Origin: Favolaschia claudopus | Lineage: Eukaryota > Basidiomycota > Agaricomycetes > Agaricales > Mycenaceae | Direction: 5' to 3' | Assembly: GCA_037176885.1 (NCBI GenBank) | Contig: JAWWNJ010000050.1 | Span: forward strand, 806,001 to 870,000 | Length of the DNA stretch: 64,000 nucleotides | Part shown: piece after piece, positions 11,040 through 22,276 of the stretch | Layout of the letters: the number at the start of each line of letters is the position of its first letter | How positions within the stretch are numbered: the stretch's first letter is position 1 | Notes under the pieces: model-generated | The model's database searches: none | Seen by the model: the letters and a program-made list of their open reading frames with translations, nothing else | Told to the model about the DNA's origin: nothing | Translations under genes and position numbers: made by a program

Positions 11040-11047
11040 CACAAAGA

Positions 11048-13030
11048 TGATCTGACGGGGTGCGTGTGCTTACATGGGTGCGCAATTCTACCTGGCTGTT
11101 CCCGAGACCCGGCGGGGCGGTCGTTAGGTTGGCGGGTGCTGGATGCTCCGCGGCGCGAACGATTTGAGCTGCCTTGTGCACCTGCCGATCCACCACGAAT
11201 ACTTCCACGCTGCGAAGCATTCGAGCTGCCGCTTGCGACTGCCGACCCCGCACCAACGCCACTCTCGACGATCTCGCCGTCCTCGGTGTCGGGTCCCTCG
11301 AAAGGGTCGCGATACTAGTACCAGTACATACCCGTCCTCAGCCCTCGGCCTAGTGTCAGGCGACGGCGCGACACGGTCACATGATACTGAGGGAGATGCC
11401 TCTTGAGCCGGTACCACCATCTGCTCCGAGGGCACTCCCTAGTGCCACCATCCAGAACCTCCACAAACTCATATACAATGTTACCCTCCCAAAGTCCACC
11501 AATGCCAAATTCTGCTCCGTTCCACTTGCCGACTGGAATAACATTCGACCGCTTGCCGCCGCAGCCTGCTGCCCACCCCCATCGAGTCCTTGACCACAAA
11601 ACTTGCCACCATCATGACAAAACTGGAATCCCTACTCACTTTGACCACCCAAACCACTCCCGCATCCACAACCTCTCCAGAAAAATCGTATGCTTCTGTC
11701 ACCGCCAGCCACGTGACCCGTTACACTCAAAAAAAAAAATCATCTGCACTGCGGACGATACAACTGGTGTTCCGGCATTTGAGGAGACCCAGACTGAGAT
11801 TTCGGGCACCATCCGGGAGTCTCATTTTGCCAAAGGCGCGGCGCAATGAAATATGCATACGAGGTAGATCTAATATTTCTTGAAGATAGACAGTCCCGGG
11901 ACAGGGTACAGGCTTGTATTGCACAACGAGAAGATAATGGTTGCAAAAGGTCGGGAAATTTGATATTCTATCGTACTACAATTAATCGCTAGCTGCTGCT
12001 GCTGCTAATAGTTCTGAGTATATACTCCAAGACGGCGGAAAAAACGGGAAGCATGCCTGGGTTTCCGATTGCTCCAACATTGCAGCAGCTTCCAACATCC
12101 CAACACAGGTTTATGAGCACATGAATGGTGACCGCCAGTTTCGAGCGGTTCCACAAGCGTTGAAGCAGCTCCATGTGCCTCAGTTTGCGCTGGTTCCGTC
12201 AAATTCTTTCTTATGCCTACTCCGCCATACGCCTGAGCAGATAAATGTCGGCATCAAGCTCTCGTCGTCTGATTCCGAGCTTTATAGGAGCTTGAATGAT
12301 CAGTTGGAGGGTGTTTCAATTGCTGTTAAAGCTTTGGGAGCGAGACGGAAGGGCGGTGGACGAGGGAAAGGGAAGAAGAATTTGGAGGCGGATCCGGCAA
12401 AGTCAGATGATGCGGAAATGGACTTCCCGGTACCCGAGCATCTTATTACTGCATGGTAGACACAATTGCGATAATTTACGGATTCCCCCCCTTTTACACG
12501 GATTTCTACGGTCTTTTTGCCTATGCCTGGTGACCGGTTCGGATAAAACATCGACCTGGCTGAGGTCTGGTTCCAATTCGGATGAGATTTTCCCCATTAG
12601 GGGTCCGGATAAGACGTCCCAAAATCAGAATTTTCGCGGGCAGGCATCAAAGCTGGTTGTCGGGGGTCCTTGCTCTAAATACTTATCGGAATACAGGATG
12701 AGAATACTCATCGGAATACAGGATGAGTTATTGGCGCAACAATCTGAAATACTGTTATTCCGGAACGGCGGAATTAACCGTGCACACCCACGTACTGTAC
12801 CTAAGCTCACTAGCAGCATCAGGATTAGTCTCTCAAAGCCATCCTTCAACAATTTTGATCTCGTACCTCGCTTTGTTGGAGTCTGTTTTTAAATGAGACC
12901 TTAGTTTGTGTCCTTCACCAATGCTCTTGGGGGCACAATGGGGGAGTGGTCTGTTGTGCAACGTTTCAACACGTCAACTGTATGCGGAGTTTTTGGGCGT
13001 CAGTTCGAATCCCCCACCCCCCGGCGAGTA
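11048..13030. other. mostly noncoding, with possible fragments
   Basis: At 11,590-11,760 a plus-strand frame (TKLATIMTKLESLLTLTTQT, then SPEKSYASVTASHV) resembles the N-terminal part of fungal non-LTR retrotransposon ORF1 proteins, but it is short and shifted. At 12,121-12,459 a 112-codon plus frame (LNDQLEGVSIAVKALGARRK, ending PEHLITAW) with a lysine/glycine-rich segment may be a last exon of an unknown gene. A CTG microsatellite lies at about 11,993-12,005. The part at 12,480-12,660 has CGGATAAAAC/CGGATAAGAC motifs that recur at 51,240-51,510. Confidence 0.3.
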
Positions 13031-13611
13031 TGATAGCGGACATCACTTCGTGACAAGTCAGATGCCTAATTTGGAAATCATTACTGTGCACTCACCTTTT
13101 ACTTAGTAGTGTTGAAACGGTGTAGAAACTTGTAGAAAGCACTATAAGAAGGCCAGCTACAGATCCCCCGGGTCAAAACCAAGAAAATTGAAAAATTAGT
13201 TTTTTCCTCGACGGATTTCGCGCTTACGGTCCGGGCTGGCCGATACGCGGTGGCAGTGTGATGCAATCAGCGCATCGGAATCTTGCGTGCCAGCTCAAAC
13301 CGTCAAACAAACACATAGAGTAGTGTCCAATATCGACAGCAGCCTGTTGAAGGACTCCAGAGCAGTTCTGGAACACCATATGAATGAGTGAGCAATACCC
13401 AGGCGATTGACCTCAGAACCGCAAGTTAGGTACACACAATTTTGAACTTTCCGAAAAAATTTCGCGCTTTTCTAACCCTAACCTAGGGTTACCCCGATTT
13501 CTCTGAAATGAAAATTTTCCTTATAAACCCACCCCATGTTCCTTCTAAATCTCAAATCTTGGAAAGCTTTGATGAAAATTGCGGCTTGACATGAAGTGAT
13601 GTCCGCTATCA
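13031..13611. mobile_element. TA-flanked inverted-repeat element (MITE)
   Basis: Inverted ends TGATAGCGGACATCACTTCG and, at the right, the reverse complement with one or two changes (CATGAAGTGATGTCCGCTATCA). TA dinucleotides flank both ends, as for Tc1/mariner-type insertions. The inner part of the end (ACTTCGTGACA) is shared with the element at 24,637-25,165. No ORF of note. The tract TAACCCTAACCTAGGGTTA at about 13,474-13,492 lies inside. Confidence 0.7.
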
Positions 13612-13933
13612 TAAACACCTTTGACACTCGCCGGCTTCTCCACCACCGATTGCTCGGCCCCCGGTTACCATTTGATCCGACTTTATCACTGCCGGCTTTC
13701 CCCATCATTTCCACTCCCCACCACCGATCGGAACAAGAGCTGCTGGAGTGCAGGTGCAGGAGCACACGGAGGGGCACAAGAGAGAAAGACTCAGAGGTCA
13801 AGATGGGGGTTAAGAGTAAGAGTGATTGATTGTAGACCATACTCAACTACGGGAAGTATATATATGTAGATAGATATCAAGAGATAAGAAATGTTCCAAC
13901 TCGGAATGATGCGAACAACCAAATTCATGTCCT

Positions 13934-14440
13934 GACACCGCGCACCGCGAGTGCAGCGAGCGGTAGTGCGGCGCCGAGGGCACGCAATCCAGCAAGAAAA
14001 AAAACACGCGGGGTTTGGGGCGGAGCCCCGACAAGCTGTGCACCAGCCGTAGGTAGGGACGCGAGCGCAAAGCACCCCGCCTTCGACTGTCATGTGACTT
14101 CGGACTGCGCGCCGAATGTTTCCAAGTGCCACTCATCTTGGCAATTGAACAAGCTTTTGTATTTTCACCTCCGAAAAAGTGAAACAAACCCTAATGATAG
14201 CTGATGCCATCATCAAATTCCCTAAGGTTAAGGTCACGTGCGTCCCGGACTTTGGCGCCCCAACGTTCGGCGGACAAGCTTAAGCACCCCCGCCTTCGGC
14301 AGGGCCGGCTCGCTGCGCTCGCGTCCCTACCTACGGGGGGTACACAGCTTGTCGGGGCAAACCCCGCCTGGATTTTTTTTGCTGGATTCCTTGCCCGCGG
14401 CGCCGCACTGCCGCTCGCTGCACTCGCCGGCGCGGTCAAA
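13934..14440. repeat. GC-rich foldback repeat (arms about 160 bp)
   Basis: Two arms, about 13,934-14,090 and 14,275-14,440, are imperfect reverse complements. Both contain GAGTGCAGCGAGCGG, a GGGGTTTG...CCCCGACAAGCTGTG core and CCGTAGGTAGGGACGCGAGC. The spacer between them is ordinary AT/GC-balanced DNA. The same core vocabulary (AGCGAGCG, GGGGTTTGGGG, CAAGCTGTG) occurs at 15,236-15,455 and 59,877-60,096, so this is a dispersed family whose class I cannot name. Confidence 0.7.
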
Positions 14441-15235
14441 ATGTCGAAATGAACCTCGACCATCCCGCCTACCGTACTTTGAATGCTTGGAACGGTAGAT
14501 CCAGTTCTGGGGTCGCTGAAGGTCGATGGTTGTGGGAGGAATCAAAGAGCATTGGTGAAGGACACAAACTAAGGTCTCATTTTGCTCGCCTGCGGCGTAG
14601 TCCGCAGCTCTTGCAAATCTGTTGTGGGCTGTCGAGCGGAGAACGGAAATGAATTCCTGATCCGTCGAGGTCAGGATACGAAAGCATTGGAAAATCTCAC
14701 ATTTTCTCACTCCACAGATCGCAGTGATGTGAGACGCCGCAGTTGAATCCAACGCTGACCTCACCGCGATATCTCGAGAGAACAGGACAAAAGCAAACTT
14801 GCCAGAAGGAGATCTTGCACCGCCGAGCGAGCATTTCGTTAAAGAACGGTTAATGAGGGGTAATTACATACAGTTTGTTGGTAATACCTTCAACGTTTGT
14901 CACAACATCATCGCGTTGTCCATTGTCCTAACAACTTCACTTTGAGTGGACGATGGGTTCAATCCATCTAGAAATATTTCTGGGAGTATCTTATAGCTCT
15001 TAGAACCCGAATTCATATCTAAAATGTCCCGGTTGCGTCTGGATTCAACGAAAACCTATTGTTGCGGGCAAGTTTGAACCGTGGGAATATTATTTTATCA
15101 CATCAACACAGTTCGATACAAATGTGTCGTGTTAGCCCATAGCTACACTCACAGTCACGGTGCAAGAGGTCTCAAGGTGAGGATATTCTGCCTCACTGCT
15201 CCTATTGGCTCTATTCTGCAGACTATCCCCCCACA
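14441..15235. other. noncoding stretch
   Basis: No recognisable gene, RNA or element. Short open frames are scattered on both strands without family resemblance. Confidence 0.4.
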
Positions 15236-15455
15236 ATCCTATACTTGAAAAGAGGGCCAGGCCATCAGTCGCGTGACTTTTGACAGAAAATCACGGGGTC
15301 AATGTCGAGATGTTGAGATCGTACTAGACGTCGCGAGCGGAGCGAGCGCAGCGGGGTTTGGGGCGGCCAGCCCCAACAAGCTGTGTGACCGAACGGAGGA
15401 AGGCCGGCGAGCGCAGCGAGTCGGCCGTGCCGGAGGCAGGGAGCTAAAGCTTGTT
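15236..15455 (+). repeat. GC-rich dispersed repeat R, copy 1
   Basis: About 220 bp matching 59,877-60,096 in reverse orientation almost throughout, from ATCCTATACTTGAAAA to GGAGCTAAAGCTTGT. It holds AGCGGAGCGAGCGCAGCGGG followed by GTTTGGGGCGGCCAGCCCC, a strong hairpin-forming segment. Both copies end abruptly in unrelated DNA. Confidence 0.85.
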
Positions 15456-17401
15456 GAATGCTTTATGGCACGGCCTTTATTTTCGCTCAGATGCCTCATT
15501 CCAGAAGAGCAAGTACTCAGATCAAAACCAGGCATTTATCCTGAGCTCCTAACGGTACATAGAGCACTATATGACCTGTTGGGACCGTCTTGATATACGG
15601 AATTGAGGCCTAATAACCTGATCTTTGACGCGCCAGAATTACACAGCCACCCACTGGTGCCTGATCAAAGTCAATTTCTTGTACATGGGGGGTGTCTCAA
15701 GGGGGAACCGATCCGCGAAATCTACACTAAGGGTCGAAGTTTTTTTCTCAGCGAAATGGCGGACCCCCCACCCTTCTCAATTAGGGAATTCCTTTTTTTG
15801 ATCAGCCATCAAAACGGCTTTGCAGCCCTTGATTCAACGAATTTTGGCTTGGAAACCTTGCATTTATAATCCCCGAGTACTCTGATGCACTTATCTGAGG
15901 TTCTACACCATGCTCGAGGTAAAGGAAAGGAAATCTTGCTTGCCCATCATTGATCACGCGGATGTTTACTGTATTTGGAAGTCCTTACCTCCTGCCGCTA
16001 TTGAGCGACCTTTTAGCGGGAATGTGGTCAGATTGACTATTAAATCACTGTGAGTGAGATTCAAGAGCTTCTGGAGTCTCCTTCACGGTGACGCGTGACG
16101 CGCCTGAACCAATTCGACATTTCGACAGAGGTCCTGGCGTGGTGTGACAGGGCGCAAATTTTCGACAACCCCCAGTCTCGCGGGGAGGAGCCTGAAAACA
16201 TTTAGTAAGTGAGTCTGCATTTTTTCCGCGAGGATTAGGAATGCGGTGGAGAGATTTTATACCTTGAGCAAAAAAACCGCGTTTCAGGCCGAGAATTCGG
16301 TTGAAAATGACTTCAAGTGGAAAATCTAGAAGAAATTGAACATAAGAAGTCAAGAAAACACACCAGAGGGCCCATACAACTAGAGTGATTTTTTTGAGCA
16401 AAATCCCAATTTGGAGGATTTTTGCGAACCGAGCGGCCCATTCGACAATGGCCCGTGTGAGGCGTGACACAGGGCAAAAATTCGGTTCGACAGAGGTGGG
16501 TGTGACGCGTGATTAACGATTTGAACGTAATTGTACAGTATAAGCACAGTTAACCACGAAATATGGTGGCACTCGGAAAAGATCAAGTATTCAATACATA
16601 TGCTCCGTCTTTCCTCCTTCATGTTGCAAGCATTTTGAGTGCTCGACACAGTCTGAATTCAGTTCTCACCGTTACAGAGCAAGTAGAAATAAAATCTGCA
16701 CTCCACATTCAATAGACGCTCGTCACCAACCTGCGGTTGGTTCCTCGCGTCTTTGTGTCCAAGATCCCGGTCCCAATACGTAGATTGATCCCGGTCTCCT
16801 CTAATCATCAGGCGAACAGCATTGAGAGCAGCCAGCAAATGCAGGGCGGCCCCTGTGCGACTTGTGAAGGAGGATACATAAGCAAGTGCAGGTTGACGCT
16901 CTCCAGTTTATGGTCGCATGAAGGTGAACACCCACAGAGCAAAGAAATTGAACAGGGAGAGGCATCATGACCATACCAGGGACATCTGCATTGTGCACAT
17001 TCATGTTGACACTCGTAGGATGAGCCAAATTCAACTCTACAGCTTCAGACATAAGAAGAGCACCGGCGATAACGGACTTGGGGATTGCGCTCGTAGCCGG
17101 ATTCCAGAGGGCGGTTGAATAGAGGATAAGATAGCAATATCCCAAATGAGTTACATAGTACTGTACATGATGACACTCACTCTTGGGGAACATCAATTTT
17201 TCATGGAAGAATAAGCAGAGCATTCAAGGTCGTACTCGTAGGGAGATACCAAGTTTCACCGAGCAAGAGAAACTATGTCAAGCTATACACAATGCCAGTG
17301 AAGAGGACCGTGCTCATCCTAGGGAAATTGACGAGGATATAGAGGCGGAGGGCGAAACCTTACCAGAGAACAGTGTTTATGATTGCGACGGGAAACTCCG
17401 G
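15456..17401. other. noncoding stretch
   Basis: No gene that I can support. A 140-codon minus frame at 16,801-17,223 (NPATSAIPKSVIAGALLMSE and onward) has plausible composition but no start context or family. The part at 16,090-16,510 carries the words TTCGACAGAGGT and GTGTGACGCGTGA more than once, probably a degraded repeat. Confidence 0.35.
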
Positions 17402-18017
17402 TCAATGATCAACTGTGACTTCAGTGAATGACGACACACGCATCACCCCGGGCATTTCCGTGGAGGGGCTGGTGGCGGGAGACACAAGTGAGAGGGAAGG
17501 AGATGATATATTACTAAGGACATAAGGTACATCTGGTATCGAAGGGGTATATACTGGGGAAAGTTTTGGGGTCACGTTGAAGGGGCCGTCGACAGGCAGG
17601 GCGGAGAAGAGCGCAGTGGGTGGGACTTGAATGGGAGGTGACAGAGGATTCTTTGAGTGCGGATGGTCGAGCTCTGCCAAGTGAGGTGGTGCGTATCGAG
17701 GGAAGAAAAAGGCGAAGGGCAGTGGGAGTATGGACGAACGGGCGGTCGGGTCAAGCGGTGGACTCGGTGCGTGCGGGTTAGCGGGCTTAGATAGAGGGCG
17801 CTGGTGCTGCAAGAAATGTGGATAGCAAAGAAATTGCGCTGAGAAGAGATTTATCAGTGCAAATATCGATTAGAAAGCGGGGTAACACACTTTGCTTGGC
17901 CCTTGGCAATGCACAGGCCTTGCAGCTGCGGGTGTCGGAACGAAACGGCGTGGGCGGCATCTGTGCAGGAGGTGAGTGGTGATGCGGTGGAGGCGACGGC
18001 GGAGTTTTCCGAGACAT
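17402..18017 (-). CDS. possible small proline-rich protein, two exons
   Basis: Starting at 18,017 (MSRKTPPSPPPHHHSPPAQM) the minus strand encodes a Pro/His-rich leader and a cysteine pair (RSCKACALPRAKQ). That pair resembles the first half of a fungal Zn2Cys6 cluster but lacks the rest. An intron of roughly 50-80 nt near 17,810-17,890 could then join HQRPLSKPANPHAPSPPLDP, a Pro/Ser-rich C-terminal part ending at 17,402. Splice choice is ambiguous, and low complexity makes chance openness likely. If real it might be a truncated transcription factor. Confidence 0.25.
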
Positions 18018-18299
18018 CTGTATTCGGTGGGGAAGAGAAAGCAGATAGTGATTAATGAACGGGCAGAATGAGGTGGAATGGGAGCTCGCACAATGAGATC
18101 TAGCATAATAAGGCACGACGCCAACACGATGCACTACAAAAGAGCCAGACATTCAGTCAGACACATCGAATGAAGCTGCGGACGTACCAGAAAAAAAAGA
18201 GCAGCAGGACCAACAGCGAGAACTGACAAGCACGTTGAGTCGGTATCAGGCCCAAATAAAAGCCGTCTAGCGTACCTAACAGAGAGCAAGCCGTTCTCC

Positions 18300-18629
18300 A
18301 AGTCACCTGATCCTTGGCACAAGGTGGTTTTCCATCGAGTGCCCTTAATGCAGCCGGGAGCTCTCCCTTCCGATCGGGACTTCTTTCGGGAAGTCGCAAA
18401 GCGCAACCAGCTCCCAGGAACCCAGTACCGCATTGGTAATGTGCGGTTCCTGCTCGAGCGGGACAAGGCTCCACGGGAGGAGGTAACGGTACGAGTCGAC
18501 TTTATTGAGCAGGAAGATGCCCGTCGCTTTTTGCGTGACGGAATTTTTCTGTTTGGTTCTCACTGTCGGGCCACACGGTACAAGCCACGGTCGTCGAACG
18601 GAAGGCAGACCTCTGGAGGCCACGGCTAA
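18300..18629 (+). pseudogene. non-LTR retrotransposon (LINE) ORF1 fragment, RRM-like
   Basis: The frame WHKVVFHRVPLMQPGALPSD, then FFREVAKRNQLPGTQYRIGN, RFLLERDKAPREEVTVRVDF and EDARRFLRDGIFLFGSHCRA closely resembles the RNA-binding (RRM-like) part of ORF1 proteins of fungal Tad/CFG-type LINEs. Only this domain is left; no endonuclease or RT of a LINE follows. It ends about 30 bp before the LTR-like repeat at 18,661. Probably a dead 5'-truncated or internally cut copy. Confidence 0.6.
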
Positions 18630-18660
18630 TTAGCCTCTTTTTTTTTCTCTATGGTTTGGA

Positions 18661-18853
18661 TTCGAGTTCCGGCACACAGGGATCAAGAGAGAACTGGTGT
18701 AAGTACAATGTAAGTACTAAATTGACCAAGGGAAAAGCTACTACAACAAGAACTAAACTACTTATACAGGAAAATCGAGGCTGTGTGCGTGGAGTCATGG
18801 GGACAACACGGGCAGATCTCGCCGTGAGCGGATGCGAACGCCGATCCGTCACA
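18661..18853 (-). repeat. LTR-like direct repeat, left copy
   Basis: 193 bp matching the right copy except for an 11-bp tandem duplication of GTAAGTACAAT near 18,700. On the minus strand it begins TGTGACGGATCGG and carries CTGTATAAGTAG, a TATA-type box. The match runs past where a TGT...ACA LTR would end, into GTGCCGGAACTCGA, which looks like a tRNA T-arm complement (primer site), so the exact LTR border is unclear. Confidence 0.6.
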
Positions 18854-19029
18854 TCCGCCCTCCAGATCGTCGACCACGACGAGCTCAATCTTCATACAAA
18901 AATCAATAAATCTTGTTCAAAATCAATTCAACGTTCGAAATGGTCTTCGAAAAATCAAAATTAAACCATTTGGGTATCCTCGCCCTCTTCGACGACCATT
19001 TCGATGTCGAGGGAGAAAATTGTGCGAAT

Positions 19030-19265
19030 TTAGAAGTGTTCAAGAACTTCCGTGCTCTCCAACAGAGCATCGTGATCATCGTTCAGCACGAAATCAACCG
19101 CGTGGGATGCAAAACCAGGAGGCCCCTCCTTTCGAAACCATCGTGTTGAGTTCAGGACAGTTACGAGAAAGGTGACCCTGTACACCACAGTTAAAGCATA
19201 AACCAGCGGCAAGGTATTCATTTCGTTTCTTAACCGACTGTCGCGAGATTTCGACCCAGTCGTTG
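19030..19265 (-). pseudogene. Gag zinc-knuckle fragment
   Basis: The minus strand reads EYLAAGLCFNCGVQGHLSRN followed by CP. This is a C-x2-C-x4-H-x4-C knuckle of retroelement nucleocapsids that binds packaged RNA. The frame is interrupted a few codons later and continues in another frame (GPPGFASHAVDFVLNDDHDA). Confidence 0.75.
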
Positions 19266-19515
19266 AAGGTTCGGGTTCAGCACAGGAAACCTAGGCTCGT
19301 TACCAGGCTGTCTACGATATACAACGAATTTTTACATTGGGGAGTGTCGTTGTCGTAGACAGGCTGGTACTTCTCGGGACAAGCCAAAGGGCTGTCGCGA
19401 AGTTTGAATTTGTATGCGGGACCAGATCAATCTGGTCCTTTTCCCTCAATAAATCTGTATTTAAGCTTCAAAAAATGCCTCAATGTACTTCTCACTAATA
19501 TTATTCAATTCCTAG

Positions 19516-19767
19516 CTACTCGTCTGAATATTTTCGCTGCAGAGGGTGGTTGAAATTCGCGTCAAGGAATGGCCGAGTCACACACGGTGACAGAATGCCG
19601 AAGGTGTGACGCGACTCGGCACCCGCCAAACATTTCGAACTCCGCGACAGCCCTTTGGCGGGCGCCGAGAAGTACCAGTCTGTATACGGCAACGACCCTC
19701 CCCAATATAAAATGGGGGTCGGCACTATCAGTATCTTTGATGGCCCGTTATGTAACTTCACAGCCAC
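19516..19767 (-). pseudogene. gypsy inter-domain spacer fragment
   Basis: The frame SRSSKCLAGAESRHTFGILS and CVTRPFLDANFNHPLQ parallels SRSFKILAAAAPRHDTLGIL and CVPRPFLKANSKHPLQ in copy 1 at 2,530-2,650. It is related DNA of the same element family lying between Gag and the zinc knuckle here, but out of frame with both. Confidence 0.6.
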
Positions 19768-19930
19768 ACAATTTCACGTCGGAACCTGTTTTCGCATTAT
19801 GCGAGTTTCCTGGAGGTTATTATGGAATTAATTAGTGCTCTGGGGTTTTAGCAGTGATACCTACACTCCCAGCAACTCTCTCAAGAAAAAACAGTCGATT
19901 TGGGGCGGCTAAACCCTTGAACGCGACGAG

Positions 19931-22207
19931 TCACAGTGTGTCACACGGTGACTTACCACTAATGATCGCGGCGCGCACTTCACACCTGCAGGTCCGGCCA
20001 CGTCGTTTCAGGCTCTCGGCCGGCAACCCGGCAGCGCCTATCGAAAATGTCTTTGGATTGTTCGGAACACATTTTTTATAATAAAAATCGTTGCATTTCG
20101 TATACAGACTGGTCACGAGTCTACTGGAAACCGAGATAACGCGCCCTCCATTACAACGTTTCCCGTTCGAATCTGAGTCCAGTTTCTGGTCATCGGGCTT
20201 GGATTGAGTCTTACTCGATCCAGCCATATCAATCTCATCATTATCATCGTCAACCTTGACGATAATTTCGGCGCTCTCAGCACCAGCAGTAACTTCAGCC
20301 CAAGAAGAGGTTTCTGGATCAAGTTTATCGCGAAACATTTCCTTTCGAATGTCAGCGTTGAGGCTACGCCAGAACATGACAACCTTCTCTTGGTTGGCTT
20401 CAAGACCAATGGTGTTATAAATTCGTTCCCATTCAGCCTTGTGAATTAATACTGACTTAGTGCCTTGGACACAAGAGCGCAATCGAGTGCGTTGTTTCTC
20501 ACGGAAATTCACAGGGAAACAAAAATTGAATAAACCCCAAAAGAACTCACTCAGAGTCCAAACGTGCTCATCATTCTCAACCTTGCTGTTGTAGAATTCA
20601 AGTGCACGAGCCGTCAAATAGTACGACAAGTAAAACACTCGTTGATCAGTCGGGACTTTGCCAAGTTGCACATAATTCGATCCTTCTTTAACAAATCGAT
20701 GGAATGCAATGGCATCCGGTGAGCCATCATACTCCTTTGGAGGTATAGGCTTCAATATCATTTTATTCTTCCTGTGAGAACTCCGTTTCTTCCTAGAGGA
20801 ACGGCGCTTGCGACGATGACGTGACGGGTATGACCTCCCGGAACCTGAACCATCTGAGGACTCAGAGTCGGAGTTCGACGAATCAGAAGGTTCGGATGGG
20901 GTGGGTGAACCATCCACACGCTCGGCATTGCGCAGGGTGCGCTCAATGAAGCTGCCTGGCGCGACGCGCTTAGCAGGAGTGGGCTCGGGACGGGATCCGC
21001 GAGCTCCGTGATCCGCACCGATCTGTCTATCAATGCTGTTTTTAACAGCAGTCTGCGCCTTGGTTAAGTCAACCTTTGGCGTCGTCGTCCGAGAACGTTG
21101 CAAGCTGCTGATCTGCGCTTGTAAATCAGCAATCTTTTCGTCTATGCTCTGGCCAGAGGCGACGGTATCTTTCGTTTGCTTCAGCAAAGGTCTCGGAGTT
21201 CGGGGTTCGGGAGAAGCCATAATTGGCGTCCGATCAAAGAACCCAGGTGGCGGTGAATGCTGTTCTTCTTTGACAGCACGGCGAATTTCGGCGAAATTAT
21301 CAAAAGCGGCTCTTTGCGCGTCGATATCGCGCTCAGAGAAATCTTCCGAAAAATTTGCTGCACCCCAATCGCGAGGGTCAGCACCTTTACCCTTCTGGCG
21401 GGAGGTTCCTACACCAGATGGTATTGCCGGACTGACAATATTTTCAGGCACATTCATTGCCGATCTCTTATCAATCAAGTTCGTGATTTCATCATCTGGC
21501 GTGTTCTCACGCGGGATAGTCATCCCGCGCCCTGACGCAGCAGCCAAAGCTTCCTGGGCCAAAGCTTGGTGGCGGCGAGCGATACTCACAAGCTCACTCA
21601 CACTCATGTTCTGAATCGCACAGGATACGGTCGATGTGGAATGGGATAACATATTCTGAGAATTTACTACGGTGAGTGAATCCGCTGAAGCTTGACGACC
21701 GGGCGTTGCCATGCGAGGCGTGGCAAGGCCTTCGTCGAGCATCCCCCAATCCACGGCTGAGGTCAGAACGGGCCCAGAGAGCTCGCTACGCATCGGGGTC
21801 ACCGATGGCGCACGCGTCGAGGGTACCGACGGTGAAGTCTCGTTGCCCAGAGGCAACGGTTCGACGCCCGAAGGCGAAGCAGTCTCACCACCAAACGGTG
21901 ATGGGGTCTCACCACCGGAAGGCAGTGGAAGGTCTACACGAGAGGAAGGTCCACCCGAGACCGCTCGACTGTACAATAGGTCGAGGGAAACGGGGCGTGG
22001 CTTTGTCGAAGAGGCACGAATCTCCGGTCGGGGAGTCCCAGAACGGGGACTCACGGCGATGGCAGTACTAGCAGGTCTCGGCACAGACATTCCAGGTCCA
22101 GGAACGGGGACACGAGCATGAGAGCGGAGAGGGTAGCGAGCACGGCCAGCGGGGTCAGTCATCGGGGTCGATGTCGAGCTCAGAGGGTCAGAGGAGGTCG
22201 GGGGCAA
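19931..22207 (-). CDS. gag: retrotransposon Gag polyprotein
   Basis: A 758-codon uninterrupted frame. The first half is Pro/Ser/Thr-rich and disordered, with PSGGETPSPFGGETASPSG-type repeats. A heptad-like stretch occurs near residues 345-365 (IADLQAQISSLQRSR). At about residues 465-490 lies an Arg/Ser/Lys-rich segment (RKRRSSRKKRSSHRKNK). It is followed by the retrotransposon Gag domain (KEYDGSPDAIAFHRFVKEGS, YLTARALEFYNSKV, WTLSEFFWGLFNFCFP, MFWRSLNADIRKEMFRDKLD). It would build the virus-like particle that packages the element's RNA. The zinc knuckle is not in this frame but about 700 bp further on. The length is typical for this mushroom gypsy group. The ORF is intact although the rest of the element is not. 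Confidence 0.85.
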   Translation of the reverse strand: MPPTSSDPLSSTSTPMTDPAGRARYPLRSHARVPVPGPGMSVPRPASTAIAVSPRSGTPRPEIRASSTKPRPVSLDLLYSRAVSGGPSSRVDLPLPSGGETPSPFGGETASPSGVEPLPLGNETSPSVPSTRAPSVTPMRSELSGPVLTSAVDWGMLDEGLATPRMATPGRQASADSLTVVNSQNMLSHSTSTVSCAIQNMSVSELVSIARRHQALAQEALAAASGRGMTIPRENTPDDEITNLIDKRSAMNVPENIVSPAIPSGVGTSRQKGKGADPRDWGAANFSEDFSERDIDAQRAAFDNFAEIRRAVKEEQHSPPPGFFDRTPIMASPEPRTPRPLLKQTKDTVASGQSIDEKIADLQAQISSLQRSRTTTPKVDLTKAQTAVKNSIDRQIGADHGARGSRPEPTPAKRVAPGSFIERTLRNAERVDGSPTPSEPSDSSNSDSESSDGSGSGRSYPSRHRRKRRSSRKKRSSHRKNKMILKPIPPKEYDGSPDAIAFHRFVKEGSNYVQLGKVPTDQRVFYLSYYLTARALEFYNSKVENDEHVWTLSEFFWGLFNFCFPVNFREKQRTRLRSCVQGTKSVLIHKAEWERIYNTIGLEANQEKVVMFWRSLNADIRKEMFRDKLDPETSSWAEVTAGAESAEIIVKVDDDNDEIDMAGSSKTQSKPDDQKLDSDSNGKRCNGGRVISVSSRLVTSLYTKCNDFYYKKCVPNNPKTFSIGAAGLPAESLKRRGRTCRCEVRAAIISGKSPCDTL

Positions 22208-22276
22208 GCGTAGTCAAGAGCGTCGACAGATCTAGAGACTTGGTCCAGTTCAAAAGATGTGACGGAAGCGAGGGGG

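Noticed and set aside
12943..13016. Possible tRNA with B-box AGTTCGAATCC
   Set aside because: Only the B-box is good; stems do not pair and it abuts a MITE end.
16801..17223. 140-codon minus ORF
   Set aside because: Some protein-like stretches, but no start, splice signal or family; left as unexplained open frame.
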